Origin: Streptomyces gardneri
Lineage (GTDB): Bacteria > Actinomycetota > Actinomycetes > Streptomycetales > Streptomycetaceae
Reading direction: 5' to 3'
Length of the DNA: 64,000 nucleotides
NCBI RefSeq assembly: GCF_006539185.1
Contig: NZ_BJMN01000010.1
Coordinates: 1-64,000, forward strand
Of this stretch, positions 51,415-59,178 are shown piece by piece. Every line of letters begins with the position of its first letter. Position 1 is the stretch's first letter. Below the pieces are notes generated by a model. It was not told the origin of the DNA, searched no databases, and was given only the letters and a program-made list of their open reading frames with translations. The position numbers and the translations under genes are program-made.

Positions 51415-52427
51415 CCGTCATCCACCACGCCGTGGCGACGAGACCCGAGCTTCCCGAGGCCCGCGGCGAGGTGTCGCGGGGCATCCGGGACCGGCTCCTC
51501 GGCGGCCCGGGGCGGCTGCCCCGCGAGTCGGACGTCGCGCGCGCCTCGCCGTACGGCGAGGACCTCCAACTCGCCCTGCACCTCTGCTACGAGCTGCATT
51601 ACCAGGGCTTCGCGAGGGTCCCGGACACCCTCGAATGGGACCCGGACCTCCTCAGGGTGCGGGCCCTGGCGGAGCACCGCTTCGAGAGCGCGCTGCGGCA
51701 CGACTGCCGGCACCGCCCGGACGTGGAGGAGGCGCTGGCCGACGTCCTCGTGGAGCCGGTCGGCGGGACGGGCGTCTCCCGTTTCCTCCTGGCCCGAGGG
51801 CAGCTGTGGCAGGTGCGCGAGTACGCGGCGCTGCGCTCCGTGCATCAGCTCCGGGAGGCCGATCCGCACCTGTGGGTCGTCCCCCGGCTGCGCGGGCGCG
51901 CCAAGGCCGCCATGGTGGCGATCGAGTACGACGAGTACGGCTGCGGCCGGGCGGAGCGGATGCACGCGCGGCTCTACGCGGATCTGATGGCCGACCTCGG
52001 TCTCGACCCGTCGTACGGACGGTACGTGGACGCGGCCGGAGCCGAGCTGCTGGCGGCCTCGAACGTGATGTCGCTGTTCGGTCTGCACCGTCGACTGCGC
52101 GGGGCTCTCGTGGGGCACTTCGCCCTTCTGGAGACGACCTCGCCGCCTGCCGCCGCCCGGCTCGCGGAGGTCATGCGCCGTACGGGGGCCGGTCCCGCCG
52201 CCGAGCGGTACTTCGACGAGCACGTGGAGGCCGACGCCGTCCACGAGCAGCTGGTACGCCGGGAGGTGGTGGCCGGACTCCTCGACGACGAGCCGGAGCT
52301 CGCCCCGGACGTGGCCTTCGGCATCGCCGCGACACGTCTCGTCGAGGAACGGCTCGGCGAGCGGCTGACGGAGGCCTGGTCGCGGGGCGCGAGCGCGCTC
52401 CGGACCCCGGCCGCGCCGAGTCACTGA
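51411..52427 (+). CDS. Iron-containing haem-oxygenase-like redox enzyme
   Basis: A 338-residue all-helical protein of the iron-containing redox enzyme family (haem-oxygenase-like fold). Likely metal ligands lie in LHLCYELHYQGFA, AAMVAIEYDEYGCGRAERMHARLYADLM and RYFDEHVEADAVHEQ. Relatives are di-iron oxygenases that oxidise amino acids or fatty acids. It ends the coupled operon; the CDGSH protein probably reduces it. Substrate unknown. Confidence 0.8.
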   Translation: MTVIHHAVATRPELPEARGEVSRGIRDRLLGGPGRLPRESDVARASPYGEDLQLALHLCYELHYQGFARVPDTLEWDPDLLRVRALAEHRFESALRHDCRHRPDVEEALADVLVEPVGGTGVSRFLLARGQLWQVREYAALRSVHQLREADPHLWVVPRLRGRAKAAMVAIEYDEYGCGRAERMHARLYADLMADLGLDPSYGRYVDAAGAELLAASNVMSLFGLHRRLRGALVGHFALLETTSPPAAARLAEVMRRTGAGPAAERYFDEHVEADAVHEQLVRREVVAGLLDDEPELAPDVAFGIAATRLVEERLGERLTEAWSRGASALRTPAAPSH

Positions 52428-52540
52428 CCGCGCTGCCGGGGGCGGGCAGGACCCGGGGGCGGCGCGGCGCGGTGCGGATGACGGCAGCCGGGCGGGGTAG
52501 ACGCAGGTCCCGCCCGCCGACGACGAGACAGGAGCAGGCC

Positions 52541-53293
52541 ATGAACCTCACAGAAGGCCCGTTCCCCGACCGGGCCGACGACGCGGCGGAGTCCGGCCCG
52601 GTCGCCCGGCAGGCCACCGCGTCCGTCGGCCACGGTCCCCCCGGGGGCGACGGGGATCGGCGGGGCGCGGGCAACGCGCCGCGGGCGACGGACGAAAGCG
52701 GCTCGGCCGCCGCCGCCCTGCCCGCGGACCACACGCAGGCGATCCTGGAGACGACGAAGGAGGTCGGGGCCGTCCTGAAGGCTTCGGGGCTCCCCTTCGC
52801 CCTCGTCGGCGGTGTCGCCGCCTACGCGCACGGCATCCCGGTCCCGCTCCAGCACGACACGGACTTCGCGGTACGGCGGGAGGACGCCGAGCTCGTCACC
52901 CGGTCCCTGCGGGAACACGGCGTACAGATCGTGGACCCGCCCGAGGACTGGCTCGTCAAGGCCCGCGCGGGCGGCGAGGAGATCGACCTGATCTTCGCCC
53001 TCGCCGGCCGGCCGGTGACCACCGAGCTGCTGGCCCGGGCCCAGACGCTTCCCGTGGACTCCGTCCACATGCCGGTGCTCGCCCCGAGCGACCTGATGAT
53101 CTGCCGCCTGCTCGCGCTCTCCGAGCACCACTGCGACTTCGGGCCCCTGCTGCCGGTGGCGCGCGGGCTGCGGGAGCGGGTCGACTGGGCGCGGGTCCGG
53201 GAGGAGACCGACGGTGCCCCGATGGCGACGGCCTTCCTGTACCTGCTGGGACTGCTGGACGTACTGCCGCACGACGGCGCCGCCACCACGTAG
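52541..53293 (+). CDS. Nucleotidyltransferase-fold protein
   Basis: A 250-residue protein. A disordered, charged N-terminus (about 70 residues) precedes a nucleotidyltransferase core FALVGGVAAYAHGIPVPLQHDTDFAVRREDAELV, with the GG and D-x-D pattern, then EIDLIFALAGRPV supplying a third acidic residue. This resembles MNT/AbiEii-type minimal nucleotidyltransferases. No antitoxin-like partner is adjacent. GGAGCAGG precedes the ATG. Acceptor unknown. Confidence 0.65.
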   Translation: MNLTEGPFPDRADDAAESGPVARQATASVGHGPPGGDGDRRGAGNAPRATDESGSAAAALPADHTQAILETTKEVGAVLKASGLPFALVGGVAAYAHGIPVPLQHDTDFAVRREDAELVTRSLREHGVQIVDPPEDWLVKARAGGEEIDLIFALAGRPVTTELLARAQTLPVDSVHMPVLAPSDLMICRLLALSEHHCDFGPLLPVARGLRERVDWARVREETDGAPMATAFLYLLGLLDVLPHDGAATT

Positions 53294-53451
53294 CAGGGGC
53301 CCGTCCCACGCAGTGAGCGGGCTTCCTCGAGAAACAGTGTCAAACCGCCTGATAGTGGGCATCCTTACCTCAGATGCTCGACCGACGGACCCCCCGCCGC
53401 TCCCTTGCGGCCGTGGCGGCAGGCCCACCGCCACCCGTCGAAGGACTTCTC

Positions 53452-54378
53452 ATGTCCACCGCCAGAGCCCGTCCGCCCACCGCCCGCGCCTCTTCACCCG
53501 CTTCGTCGCGCGCCTCTGCATCAGGGGCGTCGCTCCGCCGGGCGGCGCTGGGCGGGCTCCCCGAGCCCGTCGACCCCACCGGCGCCTCGACGGACGACGC
53601 GCGCACCCTCTCGGTCGCCCTGTTCCGCCGGTTGCAGGAGCTGGACGAGGGCACACCGGAGTACGCGTACGTCCGGAACACCCTGGTCGAGCTCAACCTC
53701 AGCCTGGTCAAGTTCGCCGCACGGCGCTTCAGGAACCGCGTGGAGCCCGCTGAGGACATCGTCCAGGTCGGCACGATCGGCCTGATCAAGGCGATCAACC
53801 GCTTCGACCCCGACCGCGCCGTCGACTTCTCCGCCTTCGCCCTCCCCACGATCGTCGGGGAGATGAAGCGCTTCTTCCGGGACACCAGCTGGGCCGTACG
53901 GGTCCCCCGCCGCCTCCAGGAACTCCGCATCGAACTGGCGAAGGCCGCCGACATCCTGGAACAGCGCCTCGGCCGCCGCCCCACCCGGGCCGAGCTGGCC
54001 GCGCGGCTGCACGTCACGGAGGAGGACGTCGCCGAGGGACAGCTCGCGGCCCACGGCTACGCGGCCCGCTCGCTGGACGCCCCGGCGGGTGACGAGGACC
54101 CCGCCCCCGGCGCGAGCGCCCGGCGACTGGCCTCGGACGACTCTCCCTACGAGCTGATCGAGTCCCTGACCGCCCTGCGGCCGCTGCTCGCCCGCCTCGA
54201 CGCCCGCGACCGGCGCATCCTGGAGCTGCGCTTCGGCGAGGAACTCACCCAGACGGAGATCGGTCTGCGTGTCGGCCTCTCCCAGATGCACGTCTCGCGC
54301 CTGCTCACCCGCATCCTCGGCGACCTCAGGACGGGTCTGCTCGACGACGGCCCCACGGCGGAGGGGACGGGCGGCTGA
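53452..54378 (+). CDS. SigB/SigF-family alternative sigma factor
   Basis: A 308-residue sigma-70-type factor of the SigB/F/G group. After a Ser/Ala/Pro-rich leader, region 2 reads LVEYNLSLVKF-like LVELNLSLVKFAARRFRNRVEPAEDIVQVGTIGLIKAI, with FSAFALPTIVGEMKRFFRDTSWAVRVPRRLQE. Region 4 is FGEELTQTEIGLRVGLSQMHVSRLL. It responds to general stress through anti-sigma ATPases. AAGGA precedes the ATG at 53452. Its 3' end overlaps the convergent ATPase gene by 53 bp, and that ATPase is a natural candidate for its anti-sigma factor. Confidence 0.85.
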   Translation: MSTARARPPTARASSPASSRASASGASLRRAALGGLPEPVDPTGASTDDARTLSVALFRRLQELDEGTPEYAYVRNTLVELNLSLVKFAARRFRNRVEPAEDIVQVGTIGLIKAINRFDPDRAVDFSAFALPTIVGEMKRFFRDTSWAVRVPRRLQELRIELAKAADILEQRLGRRPTRAELAARLHVTEEDVAEGQLAAHGYAARSLDAPAGDEDPAPGASARRLASDDSPYELIESLTALRPLLARLDARDRRILELRFGEELTQTEIGLRVGLSQMHVSRLLTRILGDLRTGLLDDGPTAEGTGG

Positions 54379-54802
54379 CCTCCAGCCACACCACCTTGCC
54401 CGCGCCGTCGCCCGACGCCTTGTCCTCACTGCCCCAGGCACCGGCCAGCCGGTCCAGCACCATCAGCCCGTGCCCGCCGGGCAGCCCGGGCGACCGCGCG
54501 ACCCGCAGGCGAGGGTGCACGGGGCTGGCGTCGGCCACCTCCACCCGCAGCCGACCGGCCGCGTGGCGCAGGACGAGCTCCTGGGGGCCGCCCGCGTGCA
54601 GGCAGGCATTGGTGACGACCTCCGACACGAGCAGCAGGACGTCCTCCGCCCGCTCGCGCTCTTCCGCCGTCTCCGCCGGAAGCCATCCCCAGTCGGTCAG
54701 CGCCTCGGCGGTGAAGTCCCGGCAGCGCGACACCACACCCCGGGTCCCGTGCAGTACCAGCCTGCGAACCTGGCTCCGGCGACCGTCACCGCTCTCGGCC
54801 AT
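54326..54802 (-). CDS. RsbW-like anti-sigma ATPase (copy A)
   Basis: A 158-residue GHKL ATPase with N-box VLLLVSEVVTNACLHAGG and G-box GGHGLMVLDRLAGAWG. Such proteins bind a SigB-type factor or phosphorylate a STAS partner. Its start overlaps the upstream STAS gene by 17 bp and its end overlaps the sigma gene. It pairs with a second STAS/ATPase set arranged in mirror image about 1.5 kb away. The ATG at 54802 is chosen; a GTG at 54820 is possible. Confidence 0.8.
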   Translation of the reverse strand: MAESGDGRRSQVRRLVLHGTRGVVSRCRDFTAEALTDWGWLPAETAEERERAEDVLLLVSEVVTNACLHAGGPQELVLRHAAGRLRVEVADASPVHPRLRVARSPGLPGGHGLMVLDRLAGAWGSEDKASGDGAGKVVWLEVSRPSPPPWGRRRADPS

Positions 54803-55211
54803 GCGTCCCGCCGCCTTCACCGCCGCTCTCGGCGAGCGCCTCGCCCACCGTCCCGTACACCCGGAAGACCACCCGGGCCCCGGTGATCTCGAACGTCCGG
54901 TCCACCGGCGGTCGCAGCCCCGCGAGCTCCAGCCTCCCGCCGGCCTCCTGTGCCCGCAGCCGCGCCCTCAGGAGCGCGTTCAGCCCGGAGGAGTCGCAGA
55001 AGTCCAGGGCCGAGCAGTCGACGACGATCCTCCCTGCCCCGATGCACTCCTCCACCGCCCTCCGCAGCGGAGCCACCGTGTCGCGGTCGAGCTCTCCGGC
55101 GAGCACCAGGACGTCGGTGTCCGCGTCCGGCACCGGCCGGACCTCCACCGTGAACCGGTCACGCGGCGGCTCGCCCCCGCCGGCCGACGGCGCCGGCTCC
55201 TCGTCCCTCAT
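54786..55211 (-). CDS. STAS-domain anti-sigma antagonist (copy A)
   Basis: A 141-residue STAS protein: VLVLAGELDRDTVAPLR, VVDCSALDFCDSSGLNALLRARLR and LAGLRPPVDRTFEITGAR. The phospho-acceptor position by analogy with SpoIIAA is Ser75. Unphosphorylated protein should bind the ATPase and free the sigma factor. It is almost the same length and sequence pattern as the STAS protein at 55838. The ATG at 55211 has GGTGGG upstream. Confidence 0.85.
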   Translation of the reverse strand: MRDEEPAPSAGGGEPPRDRFTVEVRPVPDADTDVLVLAGELDRDTVAPLRRAVEECIGAGRIVVDCSALDFCDSSGLNALLRARLRAQEAGGRLELAGLRPPVDRTFEITGARVVFRVYGTVGEALAESGGEGGGTHGRER

Positions 55212-55252
55212 GGACCCACCCACCTTCAGCCTCTTCGCACCTTTAGCCCTTC

Positions 55253-55651
55253 TTATACCCATTTCTCCGAAGGGACGATGCGGAAGCGGTGGACCTCCCG
55301 CGCGTGTTCGTGCCCCACCGCGTCGACGAACCGGCCCGTCACCTCGTACATACCGTGGCTCGCACGCCCGATCGGCAGTCGCTCGGGAGGCAGCCTGACC
55401 TCATAGGGTCCGCCCGCTCTGAATCCGCCGAGCACGGTACGCGTGGTCTCGACGACGCCTCCGTCGAACCGCCGGGTCTCCTCGAAGGCCAGTCCGTCGA
55501 CGGCTGCCTCCACGCGGAAGGTGAGGGCCACGGCGACCACCGCTCCCTCCGGCAGTTCGACGGGCACCCCGCTCCGTGTGTCGACGGGCACGACACGCGT
55601 ACCCCACTCGTCCGAGGCGAGGCCCATATTCACCAGTCCGAAGGCCACCAT
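55253..55651 (-). CDS. RhoGDI-like immunoglobulin-fold protein
   Basis: A 132-residue protein. Its beta-strand pattern follows the immunoglobulin-like domain of eukaryotic RhoGDI: an acidic loop LPEGAVVAVALTFRVEAAVDGL, then FDGGVVETTRTVLGGFRAGGPYEVRLPPERLPIG, RASHGMYEVTGRFVDAVG and FRIVPSEKW at the end. It lacks the N-terminal regulatory arm. The function in bacteria is unknown; lipid or small-GTPase binding would follow the fold. It sits between two STAS/ATPase pairs. Confidence 0.65.
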   Translation of the reverse strand: MVAFGLVNMGLASDEWGTRVVPVDTRSGVPVELPEGAVVAVALTFRVEAAVDGLAFEETRRFDGGVVETTRTVLGGFRAGGPYEVRLPPERLPIGRASHGMYEVTGRFVDAVGHEHAREVHRFRIVPSEKWV

Positions 55652-55837
55652 GGCGCACTCACGTCCTCTCGCGCTCTGCGGCTACCCGGGTGCGCCCCGC
55701 TCAAGCGCCGCCGCCCCCACGCGCATGCGCGGCCGCGCAGGGGGCAGCGGCAGGCTGAGGGGACGAGGCCGCCGACGGCGGAACGCGTCCACGTCGAGCT
55801 CGTCGCGCCCCCGTCGAAGGAAGGCAGGTGCGAGGTG

Positions 55838-56263
55838 ATGGGTGAGCCCACGGGGACCGGAAGCCGCCGTTTCCTCCTGGAGACCCGGCCTGGCGGACAC
55901 CCCGGCACCGTCGTCCTGATACTGAACGGCGAGCTCGACCACGACACGGTGGCTCCCCTGCGGACCGCGCTCACGGAGCACCGCGGGGCGGCACGGGTCG
56001 TCGTCGACTGCTCGGGACTGCGGTTCTGCGACTCGACCGGCCTGAACGTCCTCCTGAAGGCGCGGCTGCGGATGCTGCCCCGGGGCGGGCGCGTGGACCT
56101 CGCGGGGCTGCGGCCTTCGGTGGACCGCATGTTCGAGATCACCGGGGCGAGGAAGATCTTCCGGGTGTACGAGGACCGGGGCGCCGCCCTCGACGACGGG
56201 TCGGGCCGGGGCCGGTCGGACGCCCCGACGACAGAAGACTCCGCGTCGAGCGGTTCGACGTGA
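55838..56263 (+). CDS. STAS-domain anti-sigma antagonist (copy B)
   Basis: A 141-residue STAS protein, paralogous to copy A: VLILNGELDHDTVAPLR, VVDCSGLRFCDSTGLNVLLKARLR and LAGLRPSVDRMFEITGAR. The phospho-acceptor position is Thr67 rather than Ser, so its kinase or stability may differ. It is followed 22 bp later by an ATPase gene on the same strand. Start at the ATG 55838; an in-frame GTG is adjacent. Confidence 0.85.
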   Translation: MGEPTGTGSRRFLLETRPGGHPGTVVLILNGELDHDTVAPLRTALTEHRGAARVVVDCSGLRFCDSTGLNVLLKARLRMLPRGGRVDLAGLRPSVDRMFEITGARKIFRVYEDRGAALDDGSGRGRSDAPTTEDSASSGST

Positions 56264-56285
56264 GGGGCCGGGGCAGCGGCAGTGT

Positions 56286-56711
56286 ATGAACGGCCGGGAC
56301 ACACAGTGTGCGACCACCTGCACCCGCCGCTACGAGCTGACGCAGAGCGGCGGGGTGGCGCGGACCTGTCGTGACCTCACCCAGCAGGCTCTGATCGAGT
56401 GGTTCGGCCCGGCGGGCGCGCCCGGACAGGTCGCCACCGAGGACACCCTGCTGCTGGTCTCGGAGGTCGTCACCAATGCCTCCACCCATGGCGGCGTCCC
56501 GTACGAGCTCCGCCTCGACCGCATGAACGGCCGGCTGTGGGTGCAGGTCAGCGACACGAGTCCGGTACGGCCCCGGCCCCACGGGCCGCACCACGCGGCC
56601 CGCGCCTCCGGACACGGGCTGTACCTGCTGGAACGGCTCTCCGCGGCTTGGGGGTGCGTCCGACGGGGTGACGGCAAGACGGTCTGGTTCGAGGTGGCGG
56701 TAGTGCCGTGA
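56286..56711 (+). CDS. RsbW-like anti-sigma ATPase (copy B)
   Basis: A 141-residue GHKL ATPase: TCRDLTQQALIEWFG, N-box TLLLVSEVVTNASTHGG and G-box ASGHGLYLLERLSAAWG. It resembles copy A in every motif and forms with STAS copy B the mirror image of the A pair. The partner sigma factor is not adjacent. The start at 56286 gives the full conserved N-terminus. Confidence 0.8.
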   Translation: MNGRDTQCATTCTRRYELTQSGGVARTCRDLTQQALIEWFGPAGAPGQVATEDTLLLVSEVVTNASTHGGVPYELRLDRMNGRLWVQVSDTSPVRPRPHGPHHAARASGHGLYLLERLSAAWGCVRRGDGKTVWFEVAVVP

Positions 56712-56852
56712 GGGGGCCGACCTGCGGGGGATATCCCTACCGCCTGCGGGCCGGGTGCCCGGACCGTGAGTACGCCTGCTGCCACCGTGGCCTGATGGAT
56801 CTTCGGCGAGAAGGCTGAGCACGTACGCATCTCCGAGCAGAAGGAACTCTTC

Positions 56853-57707
56853 GTGTTCAGCCTGAAGTCGTCTCGTCGTCGCACGGTCCGCATCGCCGCC
56901 CTCGGTACTCTCGCCGCTGTCGCCTGCACCACGCTCATGGCGGGGAGTGCCGGGGCGATCGTCAACGGAAGCGATGCCACCGAGCGCTACCCGTTCATGG
57001 TGACGATCCCGGAGTCGGCTCCGAAGTACGGTCTCTTCGACGGGAACTGCGGCGCGTCGCTGATCGAGCGGCAGTGGGTGCTGACAGCGGCCCACTGCGT
57101 GACGGGCGAGGGCCTTGAGCTGGAGGGCGTCGTCCGGGTCGGCAGCGACCGGCGCAAGACCGGGGGCACGGTCCGTGAGATCGACCGGATCTTCGTCCAC
57201 CCGGGCTATGTGAACGGCGAGGGCAAGGCCGCCAACAAGGACGACATGGCGCTGATCCGCCTCGACCGGCCGGTCGCCCAGCAGCCCGTCAGGATCGCCG
57301 AGAAGGCGGGGCGACCGGGCACGCCGACCCGGCTCCTCGGCTTCGGCAGCACCGTCGACGGCGAGCTCGCCTTCCCGGACCGGCTCCAGGAGCTGGACAC
57401 CCGCCTGGGCGCCGTGTCCGAGTGCGCTCCCGGCTACGCGGACGCGACCCGGCTGTGCACGATCAGCACCAAGCCCAAGGCCATGGCATGCCACGGCGAC
57501 TCCGGCGGCCCCCAGATCCGAAAGGGCCGGGACGGACGCTGGGAGCTCGTCGGGGTCACCTCGGGCCCCGGCGCCCCGAACGTGCCGTGCTCGGAGGGAC
57601 CGGGGCTCTACTCCAGCGCACCCGCCTACGCGCAGTGGATACGGAAGACCATGCGGAGCAACAGCGTCGACGCACCCGTGAAGGACCCTCGCGCCGTCAT
57701 GCGGTGA
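56853..57707 (+). CDS. Secreted trypsin-like serine protease
   Basis: A 284-residue S1 protease. The signal peptide (about 1-33, GSAGA) is followed directly by [15 protein letters not shown], so activation needs little or no propeptide. The triad is His in LTAAHC, Asp in [10 protein letters not shown] and Ser in [12 protein letters not shown] at 56853 with AAGGAACTC upstream starts it. Its stop lies three bases from the convergent kinase stop, where a response-regulator gene would be expected. Confidence 0.85.
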   Translation: MFSLKSSRRRTVRIAALGTLAAVACTTLMAGSAGAIVNGSDATERYPFMVTIPESAPKYGLFDGNCGASLIERQWVLTAAHCVTGEGLELEGVVRVGSDRRKTGGTVREIDRIFVHPGYVNGEGKAANKDDMALIRLDRPVAQQPVRIAEKAGRPGTPTRLLGFGSTVDGELAFPDRLQELDTRLGAVSECAPGYADATRLCTISTKPKAMACHGDSGGPQIRKGRDGRWELVGVTSGPGAPNVPCSEGPGLYSSAPAYAQWIRKTMRSNSVDAPVKDPRAVMR

Positions 57708-57714
57708 GGGTCAT
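57697..57714 (-). pseudogene. Possible remnant start of a senR-like regulator gene
   Basis: On the minus strand an ATG overlaps the kinase stop (ATGA, 57711-57714), the usual coupling signal to a response regulator. The reading frame then runs only MTLTA before TGA and into the protease 3' end. This is consistent with loss of the regulator body, though a chance ATGA is possible. Confidence 0.3.
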
Positions 57715-58931
57715 GACGGGAGGGGGACGGCCGCGGAGAGCACGGTGCCTTCGCCGGGGGTCGACTCGATGGCGAGGGTGCCGCCGAGCTGCTGGAGTCG
57801 GGCGCGCATGGCGGGCAGGCCGTGGCCGCGTACGCCGCCGGGCCGGTCGGTGGGGGTGAAGCCCCGGCCGTCGTCGGCGACGTCCAGGACGACGTGGTCG
57901 TCGAGGTAGGTCAGGGTGAGGGCGGCGGTGGTGGCGTCGGCGTGTTCGCGGATGTTGGCGAGGGCGCCCTGCGCGATGCGCACCAGGGCCGACTGGACGC
58001 GTTCGGGGAGCGGGGCCGTGGGGGTGCCGTCCTGGTGGAAGCGGACCCGGAGGGTGTCGGAGCTCTCCCGTTCGGCGAGGGCGCGCAGCGCCTCTTCGAG
58101 GCCGCCGCCGTCGGCGAGGTCGGCCGGGGCGAGGTCGTGGACGAAGCGGCGGGCCTCGGTCAGGTTGTGCTCGGCGATGGAGGCGGCGGTACGGATGTGA
58201 CGCCTGGCGGCCACGGGGTCGTCGTCCCAGAGGCGGTCCGCGGCCTGGAGGAGCATCTGCTGGCTGGACAGGCCCTGCGCGAGGGTGTCGTGGATCTCCA
58301 TGGAGAGCCGCTGGCGCTCGGCGAGGGTGCCCTCGCGGCGCTCGGTCGCGGCCAGTTCCCGGCGGGTGCGGACGAGGTCGGTGATGACGGTCCGGAGCCG
58401 GTCGGCCTGCCGCTGGGAGTAGATGAACACCGCCGTGGCGACGGCGGCGACGGCCGGTGGGGCGAACATCAGGTTGGGATCGAAGCCGAAGCGCAGGCGC
58501 AGCTTGACCTGGGCGGCCACGACCGCGGCGGTCAGCAGCGCGACGAGGATGACCGCCGGCCGGGTACGCAGGGAGCGCAGGCCCGTGTAGAAGAGGGGCA
58601 CAGCGCACCAGCCGAAGCTCGGTGCCAGCACCACCAGGGTGAGCCAGGTACCGATCACACCGGTCAGCCAGAGCGCGGGGGCCCCGGTGAGCGTGCCGGA
58701 GGCGGCGGACCGCTGGGGCCCCAGGACCGGGCCCAGCACGTACAGCAGGGCGAGGACGACGGCGAGGACGACGACCCAGGGGGTGCTGGGGGCGCCGGGG
58801 TGGACGATCAGGTAGCGGGTCAGGGAGGAGCACAGGAGGACGAAGAACGCCACGTGCATCACGGTGGCGAGCCAGCCGGCGTCGGGGTCGGCCGCCTCCG
58901 TGTCGAGGGGTGACCGTTCGTTCGTCCGCAC
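57711..58931 (-). CDS. senS: SenS-like sensor histidine kinase
   Basis: A 406-residue kinase with about five N-terminal membrane helices (20-172). The HisKA_3 phospho-acceptor His214 lies in SMEIHDTLAQGLSSQQM, and the ATPase G2 region reads GVRGHGLPAMRARL. Size, topology and divergent placement next to hbpS match SenS, which senses redox stress through the extracellular haem protein HbpS. The GTG at 58931 has AAGGAG upstream. The expected response-regulator gene senR is not downstream; a protease gene lies there. Confidence 0.75.
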   Translation of the reverse strand: MRTNERSPLDTEAADPDAGWLATVMHVAFFVLLCSSLTRYLIVHPGAPSTPWVVVLAVVLALLYVLGPVLGPQRSAASGTLTGAPALWLTGVIGTWLTLVVLAPSFGWCAVPLFYTGLRSLRTRPAVILVALLTAAVVAAQVKLRLRFGFDPNLMFAPPAVAAVATAVFIYSQRQADRLRTVITDLVRTRRELAATERREGTLAERQRLSMEIHDTLAQGLSSQQMLLQAADRLWDDDPVAARRHIRTAASIAEHNLTEARRFVHDLAPADLADGGGLEEALRALAERESSDTLRVRFHQDGTPTAPLPERVQSALVRIAQGALANIREHADATTAALTLTYLDDHVVLDVADDGRGFTPTDRPGGVRGHGLPAMRARLQQLGGTLAIESTPGEGTVLSAAVPLPS

Positions 58932-59006
58932 TGCTTCGCTCCTTGCCGCCGACCGCTCCTCCAAGGCCAGGCTAGCCGGAAAGATCCATTCCGTATCGTC
59001 CGATCG

Positions 59007-59026
59007 GTTGACCCCGGGGTCCACCG
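59007..59026. promoter_or_regulatory. Palindrome in the senS/hbpS divergent promoter
   Basis: GGTTGACCCCGGGGTCCACC is a 20-bp palindrome with one mismatched pair and the perfect core GACCCCGGGGTC (59010-59021). It lies 76 bp before senS and about 150 bp before hbpS, suitable for a SenR-type regulator. Confidence 0.45.
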
Positions 59027-59121
59027 CAGGGGGCGCCGGAGGCAGCCCGTAGGTCGACCGTCCGAGGCCCGGGGCGGCACCAGGATGGATGTCGGAGCGG
59101 GAACGCAGAGCTTCCCGAGTC

Positions 59122-59166
59122 CCCCCAGGGGGCACATTCCAAGACCCCCAGGGGTCGCATCCCAAG
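59122..59166 (+). repeat. Imperfect 22-bp direct repeats in the hbpS leader
   Basis: Two copies beginning CCCCCAGGGG and ending CCAAG start at 59122 and 59145 (19 of 22 bases identical, 23-bp period). The second ends at the hbpS ribosome site. They may bind a regulator or affect translation. Confidence 0.6.
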
Positions 59167-59178
59167 GAGCTGACGATC

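Noticed and set aside
52541..53293. AbiE-type abortive-infection toxin
   Set aside because: Only the nucleotidyltransferase core is shared; the AbiEi-like antitoxin gene is missing and the neighbours are unrelated.
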